Shown here piece after piece: positions 7,371 through 16,167 of a stretch of DNA of 34,365 nucleotides (within the stretch, counting starts at the first letter, position 1; each line of letters opens with the position of its first letter). The translations under genes were made by a program, and so were the position numbers. Origin of the DNA: UBA1181 sp045617845 (GTDB lineage Bacteria > Bacteroidota > Bacteroidia > Bacteroidales > Paludibacteraceae); assembly GCA_045617845.1 (NCBI GenBank), contig JAZLJL010000088.1, positions 1 to 34,365 on the forward strand, in the 5' to 3' direction. The notes under the pieces were generated by a model. It was given only the letters and a program-made list of their open reading frames with translations, was not told where the DNA came from and made no database searches.

Positions 7371-8924
7371 TCAGACATTCACCTGCCACCTGCCACCCTT
7401 ATCGGGACCAATACGGGAGACAAGCCCCAACTCCTTCATCTTCTTGATATTCTTCTCCACGCCACGTGCGGAAAGCCCCAATAATTCAGCGACAGACTTA
7501 GCGGAAGAAGACGGTTCTTTCCTCAACACATCCAAAATCAGACGGGCGCTCTTGGATAAACGGACAGAATCATCGAGAACAAGCTTCTCATCCGCCACCA
7601 CCCTACGACGAGAAACAGCAGCATAGCTTACAGGAGACTCACAAACCATAGGCACATCACCCTCAACGTCCATTTCATAACCATCATGCGACGAAGAAAA
7701 ATCCAATGTCAAAGAAGTACGGTCCGGATCAAAAGATTCCGTCAATATAGGACGGGGGAAGCCATTCGTCTTCCAAATGTCATACAAATCACACAAACCC
7801 GAACCACTACGCTCACCCACATCAATCAAATTAAACATATTAAAGACACGGGGATTGCGGGCATCACTCACACCTCCACAAATCGCATCCTCGATGCTCA
7901 ACCGGAACACACCCGGATTCTGAATTCTGACATGGCGGAAAGACTTATTAATGACAACACCACACCTGCCACCATAATCAGCATGCACCAAAGCATTCGT
8001 CAGAGCCTCGCGCAAAGCCTTATGGACAGGCGTATCATCCACCCTCGTCAAACCATCCTTCAATTGGAAAGGAACCTTCACATCCGCCAACATACGATTA
8101 ATCACACGGAAATAAAAATCAAACACATTACCACTCCACGTCGCATCAGCGGAACAAACACGGTCCGACCATCGTTCACCATCCACCAGATACTCACGGT
8201 AATCCAAGAAGAAATTCGGGAACTCATTCATGATAGACATAAAATCCCCAAAGAACAAAAGACCTGCCGCAGTCGGATGGATACAGCCGTCAGCGCCCTT
8301 GGACGCAGCACCAATCTTCATCAGGAAAAAAACATTCTCCAACTTGTTCCATACATGATCAGGCTTAGACAATTTGAAAAGATTCCTATACCCGCGGATA
8401 GACTCCTGGTTCAGCTCAGCCACATCCATCCCCTCAATAACCTTCGAGTCGACACCCAAATCAGACTGGTCACGCAACATAGAAACAATCTGTTCCCGAC
8501 TACAGTGATAATCCCCCTCCCCATTACGGCGAAACGTGGAATGATACAAGTTCTTGTTCAAGAAAACGGGGCGGTCATAACGTTCCGCACGAGGAACTTC
8601 CACCACGACAATATCCTTCCCATCCAACGAAACGACATATACACTTTCATTAAAAAGAACATTAGAGCTCACCTTGTCCGAATTGACCGTATTCCAGATA
8701 TCCTTCACCACGGACGAAGGTTCATCAACCCCAGAGACAACAAGAGCCCCACGCTTTTCCTCCACACCCAAAAGAATAGTGCCTCCATACGTATTAGCAA
8801 ACGCTGAATACGTATCCCACATCGACTTCGGGACCCCGCCTAACGCTGACTTGCACTCCAAAGTCAAGGTTTCCCCCTCGGACAATAAATCTCTAATTTC
8901 TTTTTCGCTATTCATTTTCTCCAT
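7371..8924 (-). CDS. AlbA_2 / Schlafen-like putative DNA-binding protein with ATPase and winged-helix domains
   Basis: About 517 aa in a three-part architecture known from bacterial AlbA_2 proteins. An AlbA_2 (Schlafen-fold) domain at about 15-140 contains TLECKSALGG and FANTYGGTILLGVEE. A GHKL-like ATPase domain at about 305-400 contains ALREALTNALVHADY and GERSGSGL. A C-terminal helix-turn-helix at about 455-517 contains SVAELLGLSARGVEKNIKKM. Such proteins are usually called putative transcriptional regulators; some relatives act in defence, but nothing here shows that. ATGs exist at 8924 and 8915, and a TTG at 8939. I chose 8924 because the predicted promoter places the transcript start near 8930, making the mRNA almost leaderless. 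Six direct repeats surround this promoter, suggesting autoregulation. Confidence 0.85.
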   Translation of the reverse strand: MEKMNSEKEIRDLLSEGETLTLECKSALGGVPKSMWDTYSAFANTYGGTILLGVEEKRGALVVSGVDEPSSVVKDIWNTVNSDKVSSNVLFNESVYVVSLDGKDIVVVEVPRAERYDRPVFLNKNLYHSTFRRNGEGDYHCSREQIVSMLRDQSDLGVDSKVIEGMDVAELNQESIRGYRNLFKLSKPDHVWNKLENVFFLMKIGAASKGADGCIHPTAAGLLFFGDFMSIMNEFPNFFLDYREYLVDGERWSDRVCSADATWSGNVFDFYFRVINRMLADVKVPFQLKDGLTRVDDTPVHKALREALTNALVHADYGGRCGVVINKSFRHVRIQNPGVFRLSIEDAICGGVSDARNPRVFNMFNLIDVGERSGSGLCDLYDIWKTNGFPRPILTESFDPDRTSLTLDFSSSHDGYEMDVEGDVPMVCESPVSYAAVSRRRVVADEKLVLDDSVRLSKSARLILDVLRKEPSSSAKSVAELLGLSARGVEKNIKKMKELGLVSRIGPDKGGRWQVNV

Positions 8925-9038
8925 ATTTTCTCCATACAAAATTACATATTTTTCTTTTATTATAAAATTTTCTCCATACTATTTTATATTTTCTCCATAT
9001 TATTTAATTTTCTCCACACTATCTTATATTTCTCCGAA
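8915..9038 (-). repeat. Direct-repeat array TATGGAGAAAA around the AlbA_2 gene promoter
   Basis: Six copies of a motif reading TATGGAGAAAA on the minus strand occupy 8915-8925, 8926-8936, 8968-8978, 8989-8999, 9008-9018 (TGTGGAGAAAA) and about 9028-9036 (CGGAGAAA). Upstream start-to-start spacings are 42, 21, 19 and about 20 bases, close to two helical turns. The two innermost copies are directly adjacent and overlap both ATG candidates. A TAATTTTG -7 box (8944-8937) lies between the inner and outer copies. This arrangement fits operator sites. The GGAG in the inner copies may also serve as a Shine-Dalgarno-like element. Confidence 0.7.
8937..8944 (-). promoter_or_regulatory. Predicted -7 box of the AlbA_2 gene
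   Basis: TAATTTTG on the minus strand matches TAnnTTTG. The -33 region is only T-rich. The start would fall near 8930, six bases before ATG 8924. Confidence 0.5.
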
Positions 9039-9133
9039 CGAAAAAATGGATTCGAGAAGGCGATAGTCCCCAATGGCTATCCACATCCCGATATATCATG
9101 GAACACGAACAAACAACAGAGCAAAAAACAAGT

Positions 9134-9190
9134 AAAAAAAAGAAACAGGCTCTACGTAAGGACGAACTATCATCCCACCATAGAGCCTGC
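9134..9190 (-). terminator. Rho-independent terminator after serS
   Basis: On the minus strand the 9-bp stem CAGGCTCTA / TAGAGCCTG with a 26-base loop is followed by TTTC and seven T. It lies about 20 bases past the serS stop. Confidence 0.7.
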
Positions 9191-9210
9191 ATGCGTCAGT
9201 CGACCACCAA

Positions 9211-10482
9211 TTACTTGATGATGTCGCAACCCATATAAGGGACCAAAGCCTTAGGGATCTTGATGCCCTCAGGAGTTTGGTTATTCTCCAACAAAGCGGC
9301 AACGATACGAGGCAAAGCCAAGGCGCTACCATTCAAAGTGTGGCAAAGTTGCGTTTTCTTGTCAGTGCCCTTATAACGGCACTTCAAGCGGTTAGCCTGG
9401 TAAGTATCGAAGTTAGACACGGAAGAGACCTCCAACCAACGCTTCTGCGCAGCAGAGAACACCTCGAAGTCATAACAAGTAGCTGCGGTGAAACTCATGT
9501 CACCACCACAAAGGTGAAGGATACGATAAGGAAGTTCCAGCTTCTTCAAGAGACCCTCCACGTGGTTCAACATCTCCTTATGCGACTCCTTAGAGTGCTC
9601 AGGCGTATCGATACGGACAATCTCGATTTTAGAGAACTCGTGCAAACGGTTCAAGCCACGCACATCCTTACCATAAGAGCCAGCCTCACGACGGAAACAT
9701 TGCGTATAGGCGCAATTCTTGATAGGGAGATCCTTCTCATCCAAAATAACATCACGATAGATATTCGTGACAGGCACCTCAGCCGTTGGAATCAGATAGA
9801 GGTCGTCCACCTCGCAATGGTACATCTGGCCCTCCTTATCAGGCAATTGGCCAGTTCCGTAACCGGAAGCCTGGTTCACCACAGTAGGAGGCATAATCTC
9901 CAAATAACCAGCGTTTCTTGCCTCATCAAGGAAGAAATTGATCAACGCGCGCTGCAATCTGGCGCCATAGCCCTTGTAGACAGGGAATCCAGCACCGGAA
10001 ATCTTCACGCCAAGTTCGAAATCAATCAAATCATATTTCTTAGCCAACTCCCAGTGAGGAAGAGCGTTATCACCCAAATCAGGTATATCGTTACCCATTT
10101 TCTCCACGACGTTATCCTCAGCGGTCTTACCCTCCGGAACATCATCGTAAGGCATATTAGGAATTGTATATAAAATAGAATTGATCTCCTCCTGGGATTT
10201 ATCCATGCTCTCCTGCAAAGTCTTAGTGGACTCCTTCAAAGCGGCCACTTTATTCTTAGACTCCTCAGCCTCAGCCTTCTTTCCCTCCTTCATGAGAGAG
10301 CCGACGCTCTTGGACAATGTATTGATTTCAGAAAGCGCGGCATCCAATTGCGCTTGGGACGAACGTCTCACTTTATCTAACTCGAGGACCTTAGCGATGG
10401 CCTCTTTCGCATCGAAATGTTTTTTTGCCAATTTACGGACCACCTCATCAGGATTCTCCGTAATAACCTTCAACGTCAACAT
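9211..10482 (-). CDS. serS: Seryl-tRNA synthetase
   Basis: Class II aminoacyl-tRNA synthetase (423 aa) that charges tRNA-Ser (and tRNA-Sec where present) in the cytoplasm. Residues 1-105 form the long antiparallel coiled-coil tRNA-binding arm. The catalytic core follows with TAEVPVT at 233-239, motif 2 FRREAGSYGKDVRG from 263, and motif 3 NGSALALPRIVAALLE at 384-399. Length and ending (VPYMGCDIIK) are normal for the family. It is the last gene of a minus-strand run: O-methyltransferase, FKBP lipoprotein (4-base overlap), then serS after 26 bases, closed by a terminator. Confidence 0.97.
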   Translation of the reverse strand: MLTLKVITENPDEVVRKLAKKHFDAKEAIAKVLELDKVRRSSQAQLDAALSEINTLSKSVGSLMKEGKKAEAEESKNKVAALKESTKTLQESMDKSQEEINSILYTIPNMPYDDVPEGKTAEDNVVEKMGNDIPDLGDNALPHWELAKKYDLIDFELGVKISGAGFPVYKGYGARLQRALINFFLDEARNAGYLEIMPPTVVNQASGYGTGQLPDKEGQMYHCEVDDLYLIPTAEVPVTNIYRDVILDEKDLPIKNCAYTQCFRREAGSYGKDVRGLNRLHEFSKIEIVRIDTPEHSKESHKEMLNHVEGLLKKLELPYRILHLCGGDMSFTAATCYDFEVFSAAQKRWLEVSSVSNFDTYQANRLKCRYKGTDKKTQLCHTLNGSALALPRIVAALLENNQTPEGIKIPKALVPYMGCDIIK

Positions 10483-10508
10483 ATTCTTACTGGAATTATG
10501 ATTAAAAT

Positions 10509-11021
10509 TTATTTGTCAACTTTAATGACCGCATTCAATGTCATATCATACACCAAAGCGGAATACGGTAAAATAGAAATTGTCTTCCCTCCATAGACAT
10601 ACTCTGTTCCGGAAGAGCCATACATCAGATAATAAGGGACATACAATCTGTACGTAGACCCAACGGGCATATGCCTCAAACCAACTTGTAAGCCATCCTC
10701 CAAATCCACCAAAGCGATAGTGTCCGAAGTGGAAACGAAAGTCTTCTCGTCTATTGTCATTCCCTGATACGAGACAACGACAGTGTCTATCGCGGAAGGC
10801 TTCTCCCCCGTTCCACTCAACGTGACGGAATAAAGCAAACCAGAAGGATCCGACATGACGTCAGACTCTAACCTTTTATTCATCATGAATGTCTCATTCT
10901 TCTGTTTGTTTTCACGCACTTCAGCGATTTGGTCTTTACCAACCACATCGTCATCCTTACAAGAAGTAAAGAGAGCGCCGACCACGAACAGGGAACAAGC
11001 CCAAAACAAAATCCTATTCAT
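10509..11021 (-). CDS. FKBP-type peptidyl-prolyl isomerase lipoprotein
   Basis: Encodes 170 aa. The lipoprotein signal ends in the lipobox LFTSC, followed by KDDD, so the protein is probably exported and lipid-anchored. The C-terminal half is an FKBP fold: TVVVSYQGMTIDEKTF, then GLQVGLRHMPVGSTYRLYVP, and finally ILPYSALVYDMTL. The aromatic set of active FKBPs is only partly kept, so isomerase activity is likely but not certain; a pure chaperone role is possible. Its ATG overlaps the stop of the upstream methyltransferase (ATGA), indicating translational coupling, and serS follows after 26 bases. Confidence 0.85.
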   Translation of the reverse strand: MNRILFWACSLFVVGALFTSCKDDDVVGKDQIAEVRENKQKNETFMMNKRLESDVMSDPSGLLYSVTLSGTGEKPSAIDTVVVSYQGMTIDEKTFVSTSDTIALVDLEDGLQVGLRHMPVGSTYRLYVPYYLMYGSSGTEYVYGGKTISILPYSALVYDMTLNAVIKVDK

Positions 11022-11659
11022 TCCTTAATCTTTCTTATTAGAGTCATCCCATCACGAACAGGAACTATAACCCGTTCCACACGTTCATCGGAAACGACTT
11101 TATCATTAAATTTCTGTATGCCTATTGTCTGGGCATCGTTTGAAGACTCCAAAACATGTCCATCCCATAACGTATTATCCGCGATAATTAATCCACCGAG
11201 CCTCAACTTGGGGAAAACGACATCGAAATACTGGGAATAATGTCTCTTGTTACCATCCATGAAAATCACATCGAAAAGGCCATCCAGACCTGGGATAATA
11301 GATGAAGCATCGCCGATATGGAGATGGATCTTGTCGGACAACCCTGATTTCGAGAACACCTCATCAAGGAACTCCTCCATCTCGTCGTTTATCTCAAGCG
11401 TGTGTAACTCCCCGTCATCCGGCAAAGACTCCGCCATGCAGATGGCTGAATAGCCAGTGAAAGTGCCGATTTCAAGAATTCGTTTCGCGGAGACCATCGA
11501 ACAGAACATCTTCAGCATTCTACCCTGCAAATGTCCGGACAACATTCGAGGCTTCAACGTACGAAGATGCGTCTCCCTCGTCAACCAAGCGAGCACCTCC
11601 GGTTCCTCATCAATGTGCGACAGCACATATTCTTCTATGGATGCGTCTGAAACGTTCAT
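11018..11659 (-). CDS. SAM-dependent O-methyltransferase (family 3, COMT-like)
   Basis: Encodes 213 aa of the class I SAM-dependent O-methyltransferase family 3 (caffeoyl-CoA O-methyltransferase type). SAM motif I is ILEIGTFTGYSAICMA at about 61-76. The acidic ribose-binding residue is in LHTLEIND, the metal/SAM region is FDVIFMDGNKRHYSQYF, and IIADNTLWDG is the usual late motif. The bacterial substrate is unknown. It is the first gene of the unit with the FKBP lipoprotein and serS, sharing a 4-base overlap with the former. No strong promoter is visible; TAACTTCG a few bases before the ATG could be a variant -7 box but lies very close. Confidence 0.88.
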   Translation of the reverse strand: MNVSDASIEEYVLSHIDEEPEVLAWLTRETHLRTLKPRMLSGHLQGRMLKMFCSMVSAKRILEIGTFTGYSAICMAESLPDDGELHTLEINDEMEEFLDEVFSKSGLSDKIHLHIGDASSIIPGLDGLFDVIFMDGNKRHYSQYFDVVFPKLRLGGLIIADNTLWDGHVLESSNDAQTIGIQKFNDKVVSDERVERVIVPVRDGMTLIRKIKE

Positions 11660-11805
11660 AACATCGCGAAGTTACATAAAATCCAAGAATTTTATTTGCA
11701 CTTCAAACAATAAAAATCCACATTCACACACTTTCCCACATACGGAGAAGTGACGACATGGCAAGATCGATAACGTACTGGTTCAAAAGAGAAGAGCGCA
11801 ACAGC

Positions 11806-12936
11806 CTACAAGGTTCCCTTCGTCGAAGGCAACTCGAACTTGTAGATATCCCTCTTGACCGCCATCTTGATGGAACGGGCCAACGCCTTGAAAATGCCTT
11901 CGATTTTATGGTGTTCATTCTCGCCCTCCGCCTTGATGTTCAAATTCATCTTCGAGGAATCGCTCAAAGACTTGAAGAAATGCAAGAACATCTCGGTAGG
12001 CATGTCTCCCACATATTCCCTTTTGAACTCGGCGTTCCAAACCAGCCAAGGCCTACCTCCGAAATCCAATGCGACGGAACATAGGCAATCATCCATCGGC
12101 AAGCAATAGCCATACCGTTCGATCCCCCTCTTGTCGCCCAGCGATTTCAGCAACGCCTCTCCCAAGGCTATTGCGGTATCCTCAATCGTATGGTGTTCGT
12201 CCACATTCAAGTCGCCCTTCACACGAATCGTCAAGTCACAACCTGAATGTTTGCCAATCTGTTCCAACATATGGTCGAAGAAACCTAGACCCGTGGAAAT
12301 ATCGCACTTGCCAGTACCATCGAGGTTCAAGCTCACGAAAATATCCGTTTCCTTCGTAGTACGTTGAACCGTGGCGACACGCTCGCCGGCGAAAAGGAAC
12401 TCTGCGATCTGTTGCCAACAAGTCACCACTTTTGCGCAGGAAGCGGTCAACCCCTCCTTCTCTACCATAGAGGTTCCCTCCTCCACGGAAGGAGCTATAA
12501 AAAGAGCTTTGCAACCCAAGTTTTCCGCCAATTTCACGTCAGTCACACGATCACCGATGACAAACGAGTTTTTCAAGTCGTACGAACCATCCATGTACTT
12601 GGTCAGCATGCCAGTCCCCGGCTTACGGGTGGCTAGATTGTCCTCCGGGAAAGACTTATCGATATGGATAGCGTCAAAGACCACACCTTCGCCAGCGAAA
12701 GTCTCCAACATCTTAGCTTGCACCGTGTCGAAATTCTCTTGTGGATAGACGTCCGTACCCAAGCCATCCTGATTGGTCACCATGACCAACTCAAACGGAC
12801 ACTTTTCCCTAATGAAATAGAGGTTGCGCAAAACGCCAGGCAAAAACGTCATCTGGTTTAATGTATCCACTTGGAAAGTGACAGGAGGCTCAATTATCAA
12901 TGTGCCGTCCCTATCTATAAAAAGAGCTTTCTTCAT
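11806..12936 (-). CDS. hisB: Bifunctional histidinol-phosphatase / imidazoleglycerol-phosphate dehydratase
   Basis: Two-domain enzyme (376 aa) of histidine synthesis. The N-terminal HAD phosphatase (about 1-170) removes phosphate from histidinol phosphate; its motifs are DRDGTL (Asp8, Asp10), VTNQDG (about 53-58), RKPG with Lys105, and IGDRVTD with Asp129. The C-terminal dehydratase (about 190-376) converts imidazoleglycerol phosphate to imidazole-acetol phosphate; its metal-binding histidine motifs are FFDHMLEQIGKHSG (219-232), DEHHTIED (246-253) and NEHHKIE (340-346). This fusion is common in enterobacteria and Bacteroidales. No other his genes lie beside it here. A TATTTTTG box at 12961-12954 may be its -7 element. 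Confidence 0.96.
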   Translation of the reverse strand: MKKALFIDRDGTLIIEPPVTFQVDTLNQMTFLPGVLRNLYFIREKCPFELVMVTNQDGLGTDVYPQENFDTVQAKMLETFAGEGVVFDAIHIDKSFPEDNLATRKPGTGMLTKYMDGSYDLKNSFVIGDRVTDVKLAENLGCKALFIAPSVEEGTSMVEKEGLTASCAKVVTCWQQIAEFLFAGERVATVQRTTKETDIFVSLNLDGTGKCDISTGLGFFDHMLEQIGKHSGCDLTIRVKGDLNVDEHHTIEDTAIALGEALLKSLGDKRGIERYGYCLPMDDCLCSVALDFGGRPWLVWNAEFKREYVGDMPTEMFLHFFKSLSDSSKMNLNIKAEGENEHHKIEGIFKALARSIKMAVKRDIYKFELPSTKGTL

Positions 12937-12953
12937 AAGAATTTATTTTTCAG

Positions 12954-12961
12954 CAAAAATA
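12954..12961 (-). promoter_or_regulatory. Predicted -7 box of hisB
   Basis: TATTTTTG on the minus strand, 17 bases before the hisB ATG. No clear TTTG at -33. Confidence 0.4.
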
Positions 12962-13121
12962 GGCAAAAAAGGAGAACGATTAATTTAAAGAAGCACAAAT
13001 ATTAGCCACAAGGCAAAAAAACGCTTCAGTTTACAACTTAATTCTCAAATCCTTCCTAACTTCGCGAAGGAATCATCCACAAAACCAAAGGAATTTCGTC
13101 AACAGCAAACAACGTTCAGGT

Positions 13122-13622
13122 ATGGGAAGGAAATCATCAGCGTTCATCAGCGCCACAATAATCGCATTAGGGTTAAACTCTTGTTCAGAATCTCCGTTCA
13201 TCGGAGAATGGAAATGCTACGACTTCGTCATCTCCGACACGACAGGCATTCCGGGCAGCGTCATAGAAGAGGGGATAAACTCCGCTAAAAGCACAACTCT
13301 CGCCCTTTTCGAAGACTCCACCTACCGGGAAGATTACATCGTGGAAGAGACAGAGGTCATCTCCACCATCGGAAACTTCTCCATCATAGGCGACAGCATA
13401 TATTTCCAACCAGAAAGGTTGGGGGGAAAAGAGTTGACCGATACTTCCGCAATTGAATATGAATCAATCGCCAACAACGAAAGACTTTCGGAAATCTCCT
13501 TCGCAAAAAGCTATCAGTTCGAGATGAAGGACTCGAAGCTCATCCTCAAGAACCTCATATACGGAGGTGCGTCAAGGAATAAGACTAACATGACCTACAT
13601 GTATTACGAAAAGAAAAAATAA
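13122..13622 (+). CDS. Small lipoprotein, lipocalin-like, function unknown
   Basis: Encodes 166 aa. The signal peptide ends in a lipobox-like LNSC, followed directly by SESPFIGEWKCYDF. The FIGEWK start of the mature protein is typical of Bacteroidota lipocalin-like lipoproteins, and beta-strand-like segments (YREDYIVEETEV, STIGNFSIIGDSIYFQPE) fit a small beta-barrel. I cannot assign a ligand or function. It is the only plus-strand gene in this part and converges with the EamA transporter gene, the two stops lying 18 bases apart. A TAACTTCG sequence at 13057-13064 could be a variant -7 box. Confidence 0.7.
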   Translation: MGRKSSAFISATIIALGLNSCSESPFIGEWKCYDFVISDTTGIPGSVIEEGINSAKSTTLALFEDSTYREDYIVEETEVISTIGNFSIIGDSIYFQPERLGGKELTDTSAIEYESIANNERLSEISFAKSYQFEMKDSKLILKNLIYGGASRNKTNMTYMYYEKKK

Positions 13623-13640
13623 GGGATTTCCCAAGGGAGA

Positions 13641-14540
13641 TTAACCGCATCCGCACACTTTCTTTTTGGATAGTTTCGGGGAGACGATCACCAAAAGGAC
13701 GGAACAGACAATCAAGGTGATACCCAACGCCAAGCGAAGCGTCATCTGTTCTCCGAAGACAAACACGCCGACACACACGGCCGTCAGAGGCTCCAACGCA
13801 CCCATTATCGCGGTCACCGTGCTTCCCACATTGCGCACAGCCACAGCCATCATCAGCAAAGAGACTAATCCAGGGAAGAGAGCCAGGAAAGAGGCCCAGA
13901 ACCATTGTCTAGTATTACTGAGCACTTGCATATGTCCCCCACCGATAGCCAAGGAATGTCCCAAAATAAGCAAGGAACAAAAAAAGGTGGCATAGAACGT
14001 GAGCTTCACGGGCGAGAGCTTCGGCTTCGTCCGATTCACCACGACCATATAGACCGCATAGGAAAGCGCGGAGAAAAAGACCAATATAAAACCGACGAAA
14101 TTCAACACCGTATCCCCACCCGCATAGAGGACGAACACACCCGTCAACGCCCCCGCTATGGCAAGCGCCAAAGGTAGGGAGAGATGTTCCTTAAAGAATA
14201 TGGACATGATGACCGCCACCATCACAGGATAGATAAAAAGAAGCGTGGTGGAGACGCCCACATCCATATAGTAGAAGCTGTCGTAATAGGTCAATGAGGA
14301 AACGGCGAACATGGAACCCAAGAAGAGCAGCAGAAGCGCCTCCTTCCCCGAAATGCGGAACGACTCCCCTTTGACAAGCATGAACGAGGCGAGCATGACG
14401 GAGGCTAGGAAAAAACGATAGAACAAGACGCAATTAGCGGTCAGTCCCTCGTCATACAAAGACAAAGCGCCCAATGGATTCATACCATAACTGGCGGCGG
14501 ATGCCGCAGCGGCCAAATAGCCCTTCACCGTAGGATTCAT
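13641..14540 (-). CDS. EamA/DMT-family transporter
   Basis: Encodes 299 aa with about ten predicted membrane helices, arranged as two EamA repeats. The first covers about residues 1-135 (start MNPTVKGYLAAAASAASYG), the second about 150-290. The second repeat ends with the typical EamA segment GALEPLTAVCVGVFVFGEQMT, and the protein finishes with a short basic tail ending CGCG. Members export or import small metabolites such as amino acids and purine derivatives; the substrate cannot be inferred. A TACATTTG -7 box at 14569-14562 on the minus strand lies 21 bases upstream of the ATG. Confidence 0.88.
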   Translation of the reverse strand: MNPTVKGYLAAAASAASYGMNPLGALSLYDEGLTANCVLFYRFFLASVMLASFMLVKGESFRISGKEALLLLFLGSMFAVSSLTYYDSFYYMDVGVSTTLLFIYPVMVAVIMSIFFKEHLSLPLALAIAGALTGVFVLYAGGDTVLNFVGFILVFFSALSYAVYMVVVNRTKPKLSPVKLTFYATFFCSLLILGHSLAIGGGHMQVLSNTRQWFWASFLALFPGLVSLLMMAVAVRNVGSTVTAIMGALEPLTAVCVGVFVFGEQMTLRLALGITLIVCSVLLVIVSPKLSKKKVCGCG

Positions 14541-14663
14541 ATCTCATAACACATTTCACCACAAATGTACGTTTTTTCCTGACATGATGATATACGGGAG
14601 GATTGGTTTTCTTGCATTGCATTTAACTCTATAGACCGTCATCTCCATATATGTTTACAAAGA

Positions 14664-14695
14664 TTTGACTTTTTGCTCAGTATAAAGTATCTTTG
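14664..14695 (+). promoter_or_regulatory. Promoter of the nuclease cassette
   Basis: TTTG (14664-14667), 20 bases, then TATCTTTG (14688-14695): a full consensus match. It predicts transcription from about 14702 and a leader of about 310 bases before the ATG at 15017. Confidence 0.75.
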
Positions 14696-14702
14696 CGGAA
14701 AG

Positions 14703-15016
14703 ACAAATAAAAACAATATTAAATATAGATTAGATATAAGATTATACATATAACAATCTGAGCTTTGCGCTCTTATTCTCACGCTAAAAAATCTGGTAAA
14801 TTTTATGATGAGAGAGTAAGCAAGCGAGAGGTTCACGTCCTAGGGCGTGGACCGTTTCGTGCTTATTATCATCACGGTTTACCAGAGCCTTTAGCGTTAA
14901 TAAGCAAAAAACGAACGGTACACGCTTTTTGTTTTTGCTAAAGAGAATGGCAAACTCAGCGGAGAATCCCGAAAATCCGTAAAGAGTAAGGTCACATTCC
15001 AAAAAAATTAGCAAAC
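14703..15016 (+). ncRNA. Long folded 5' leader RNA upstream of the PD-(D/E)XK nuclease gene
   Basis: A rod-like fold spans 14781-14897. From outside in, the paired blocks are ACGCTAAA with TTTAGCGT, CTGGTAAA with TTTACCAG, TGATGA with TCATCA, AAGCA with TGCTT, and a tip hairpin GGTTCACGTCC-TA-GGGCGTGGACC (14830-14853). A small GAGC/GCTC hairpin precedes it, and an A/T-rich hairpin (AGCAAAAA ... TTTTTGCT, about 14902-14939) follows. A 12-codon reading frame (ATG at 14947, TAA ending at 14982) encodes MANSAENPENP. Whether this is a cis-acting leader, a separate small RNA or a DNA structure cannot be told from one sequence. I do not recognise an established RNA family. Confidence 0.55.
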
Positions 15017-16132
15017 ATGGATTTCAAAGATTCAATCAGAGCTCTTGCAGACAGAGTTGAAAACCTAACCAACAATTTAAGAAGCGAGGAAGCCACAAAA
15101 ATGGCACTCATCGTCCCCTTTATTCAAACACTAGGCTACGATGTGTTTGACCCGACAGAAGTTGAACCCGAATGCGTGGCTGATATCATGAAGAAGGGGG
15201 AAAAAGTAGATTACGCAATTCATAAAGACGGAGAGCAACAACTTTTAATAGAATGCAAACACTGGGAAGAAAACTTAGATATCCATGGATCCCAATTAAG
15301 GAGATATTACAATGTTTCACCAGCTAAATTCGGATTGTTAACCAATGGCATCAATTATAGATTCTACACCGATTTGGATGCGAACAACGTGCTAGACGAA
15401 AAACCATTTCTTGAATTTGACATTACAACAATAAAAGATGCACAAATTGAAGAATTAAAAAAATTCCACAAGTCATACTACGACAAAGGAAACATTCTTA
15501 ACACAGCTAGCGAACTGAAATACATGGGTGAACTTCGAGCCATTATCCAAAAAGAATTTTCCAATCCGTCGGTTGACTTCGTCAAGGTTATCATCAATCC
15601 TATATGGGACGGTTTTAAAACACAAAAAATCATTGACCAATTCACCCCATTAGTAAAGAAAACCCTATCAAACTATATTAATGACATAATCAATGAAAGG
15701 CTAAAAGGCGCATTAAACAACGAAGAGAAAAAAGACGAAGAAAACACCGTTGAGGAGAATGCGGCGAATCCAATCACAAACAAAATTCCCACAGCCAGCA
15801 AACCAGAAAACGAATCTGAAGACGAAAAAATAATCACAACAGAGGATGAAATCGAAGCATATCGAATTGTAAAGGCTATTGCGAGACAAGTCGTATCCGT
15901 TAACAGAATCGACTATAGAGATCATCAAAAATTCTTCAACATATTATTAGACAATAGCGCAAAGAAACCAATTTGTCGACTTTATGTCAATGGTTCAGAA
16001 CAAATAATCGGGACATTCGGCATAGATAAAAAGGAAACAAAACATATTATCGAAGCTTTAGATGACATATACAATTATTCAGAAACAATATTAGAAACAA
16101 TAAAAAATTACGAGAAAGGGAAAGACGAATAA
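15017..16132 (+). CDS. PD-(D/E)XK nuclease-like protein with type I restriction R-subunit-like N-terminus
   Basis: Encodes 371 aa. Residues 1-170 resemble the HsdR N-terminal (HSDR_N_2 / COG4748) nuclease domain: a helical start, then LIVPFIQTLGYDVFDPTEVEPE, and the PD-(D/E)XK core KVDYAIHKDG followed by LLIECKHW, giving the expected D...E-x-K triad. A low-complexity charged linker follows (about 232-275, rich in Glu, Lys and Asn). A C-terminal domain (about 280-371) has strand-helix segments including KPICRLYVNGSEQIIGTFG. No helicase motor is present, so it is not a complete type I R subunit. Stand-alone proteins of this class are often called restriction-related, but no methylase or specificity gene is nearby. 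The gene is AT-rich compared with topB next door. It has its own promoter, leader and terminator. Confidence 0.75.
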   Translation: MDFKDSIRALADRVENLTNNLRSEEATKMALIVPFIQTLGYDVFDPTEVEPECVADIMKKGEKVDYAIHKDGEQQLLIECKHWEENLDIHGSQLRRYYNVSPAKFGLLTNGINYRFYTDLDANNVLDEKPFLEFDITTIKDAQIEELKKFHKSYYDKGNILNTASELKYMGELRAIIQKEFSNPSVDFVKVIINPIWDGFKTQKIIDQFTPLVKKTLSNYINDIINERLKGALNNEEKKDEENTVEENAANPITNKIPTASKPENESEDEKIITTEDEIEAYRIVKAIARQVVSVNRIDYRDHQKFFNILLDNSAKKPICRLYVNGSEQIIGTFGIDKKETKHIIEALDDIYNYSETILETIKNYEKGKDE

Positions 16133-16167
16133 CTGTTTTTTGAATTTATTTAAACATTGCAGTCCCA

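Noticed and set aside
14700..15016. Retron-type non-coding RNA
   Set aside because: No reverse transcriptase gene is near, and no msr/msd layout is visible; the rod-like leader alone does not support a retron.
15017..16132. Complete type I restriction system
   Set aside because: There is no helicase motor, methylase or specificity subunit, only an R-subunit-like N-terminal nuclease domain.
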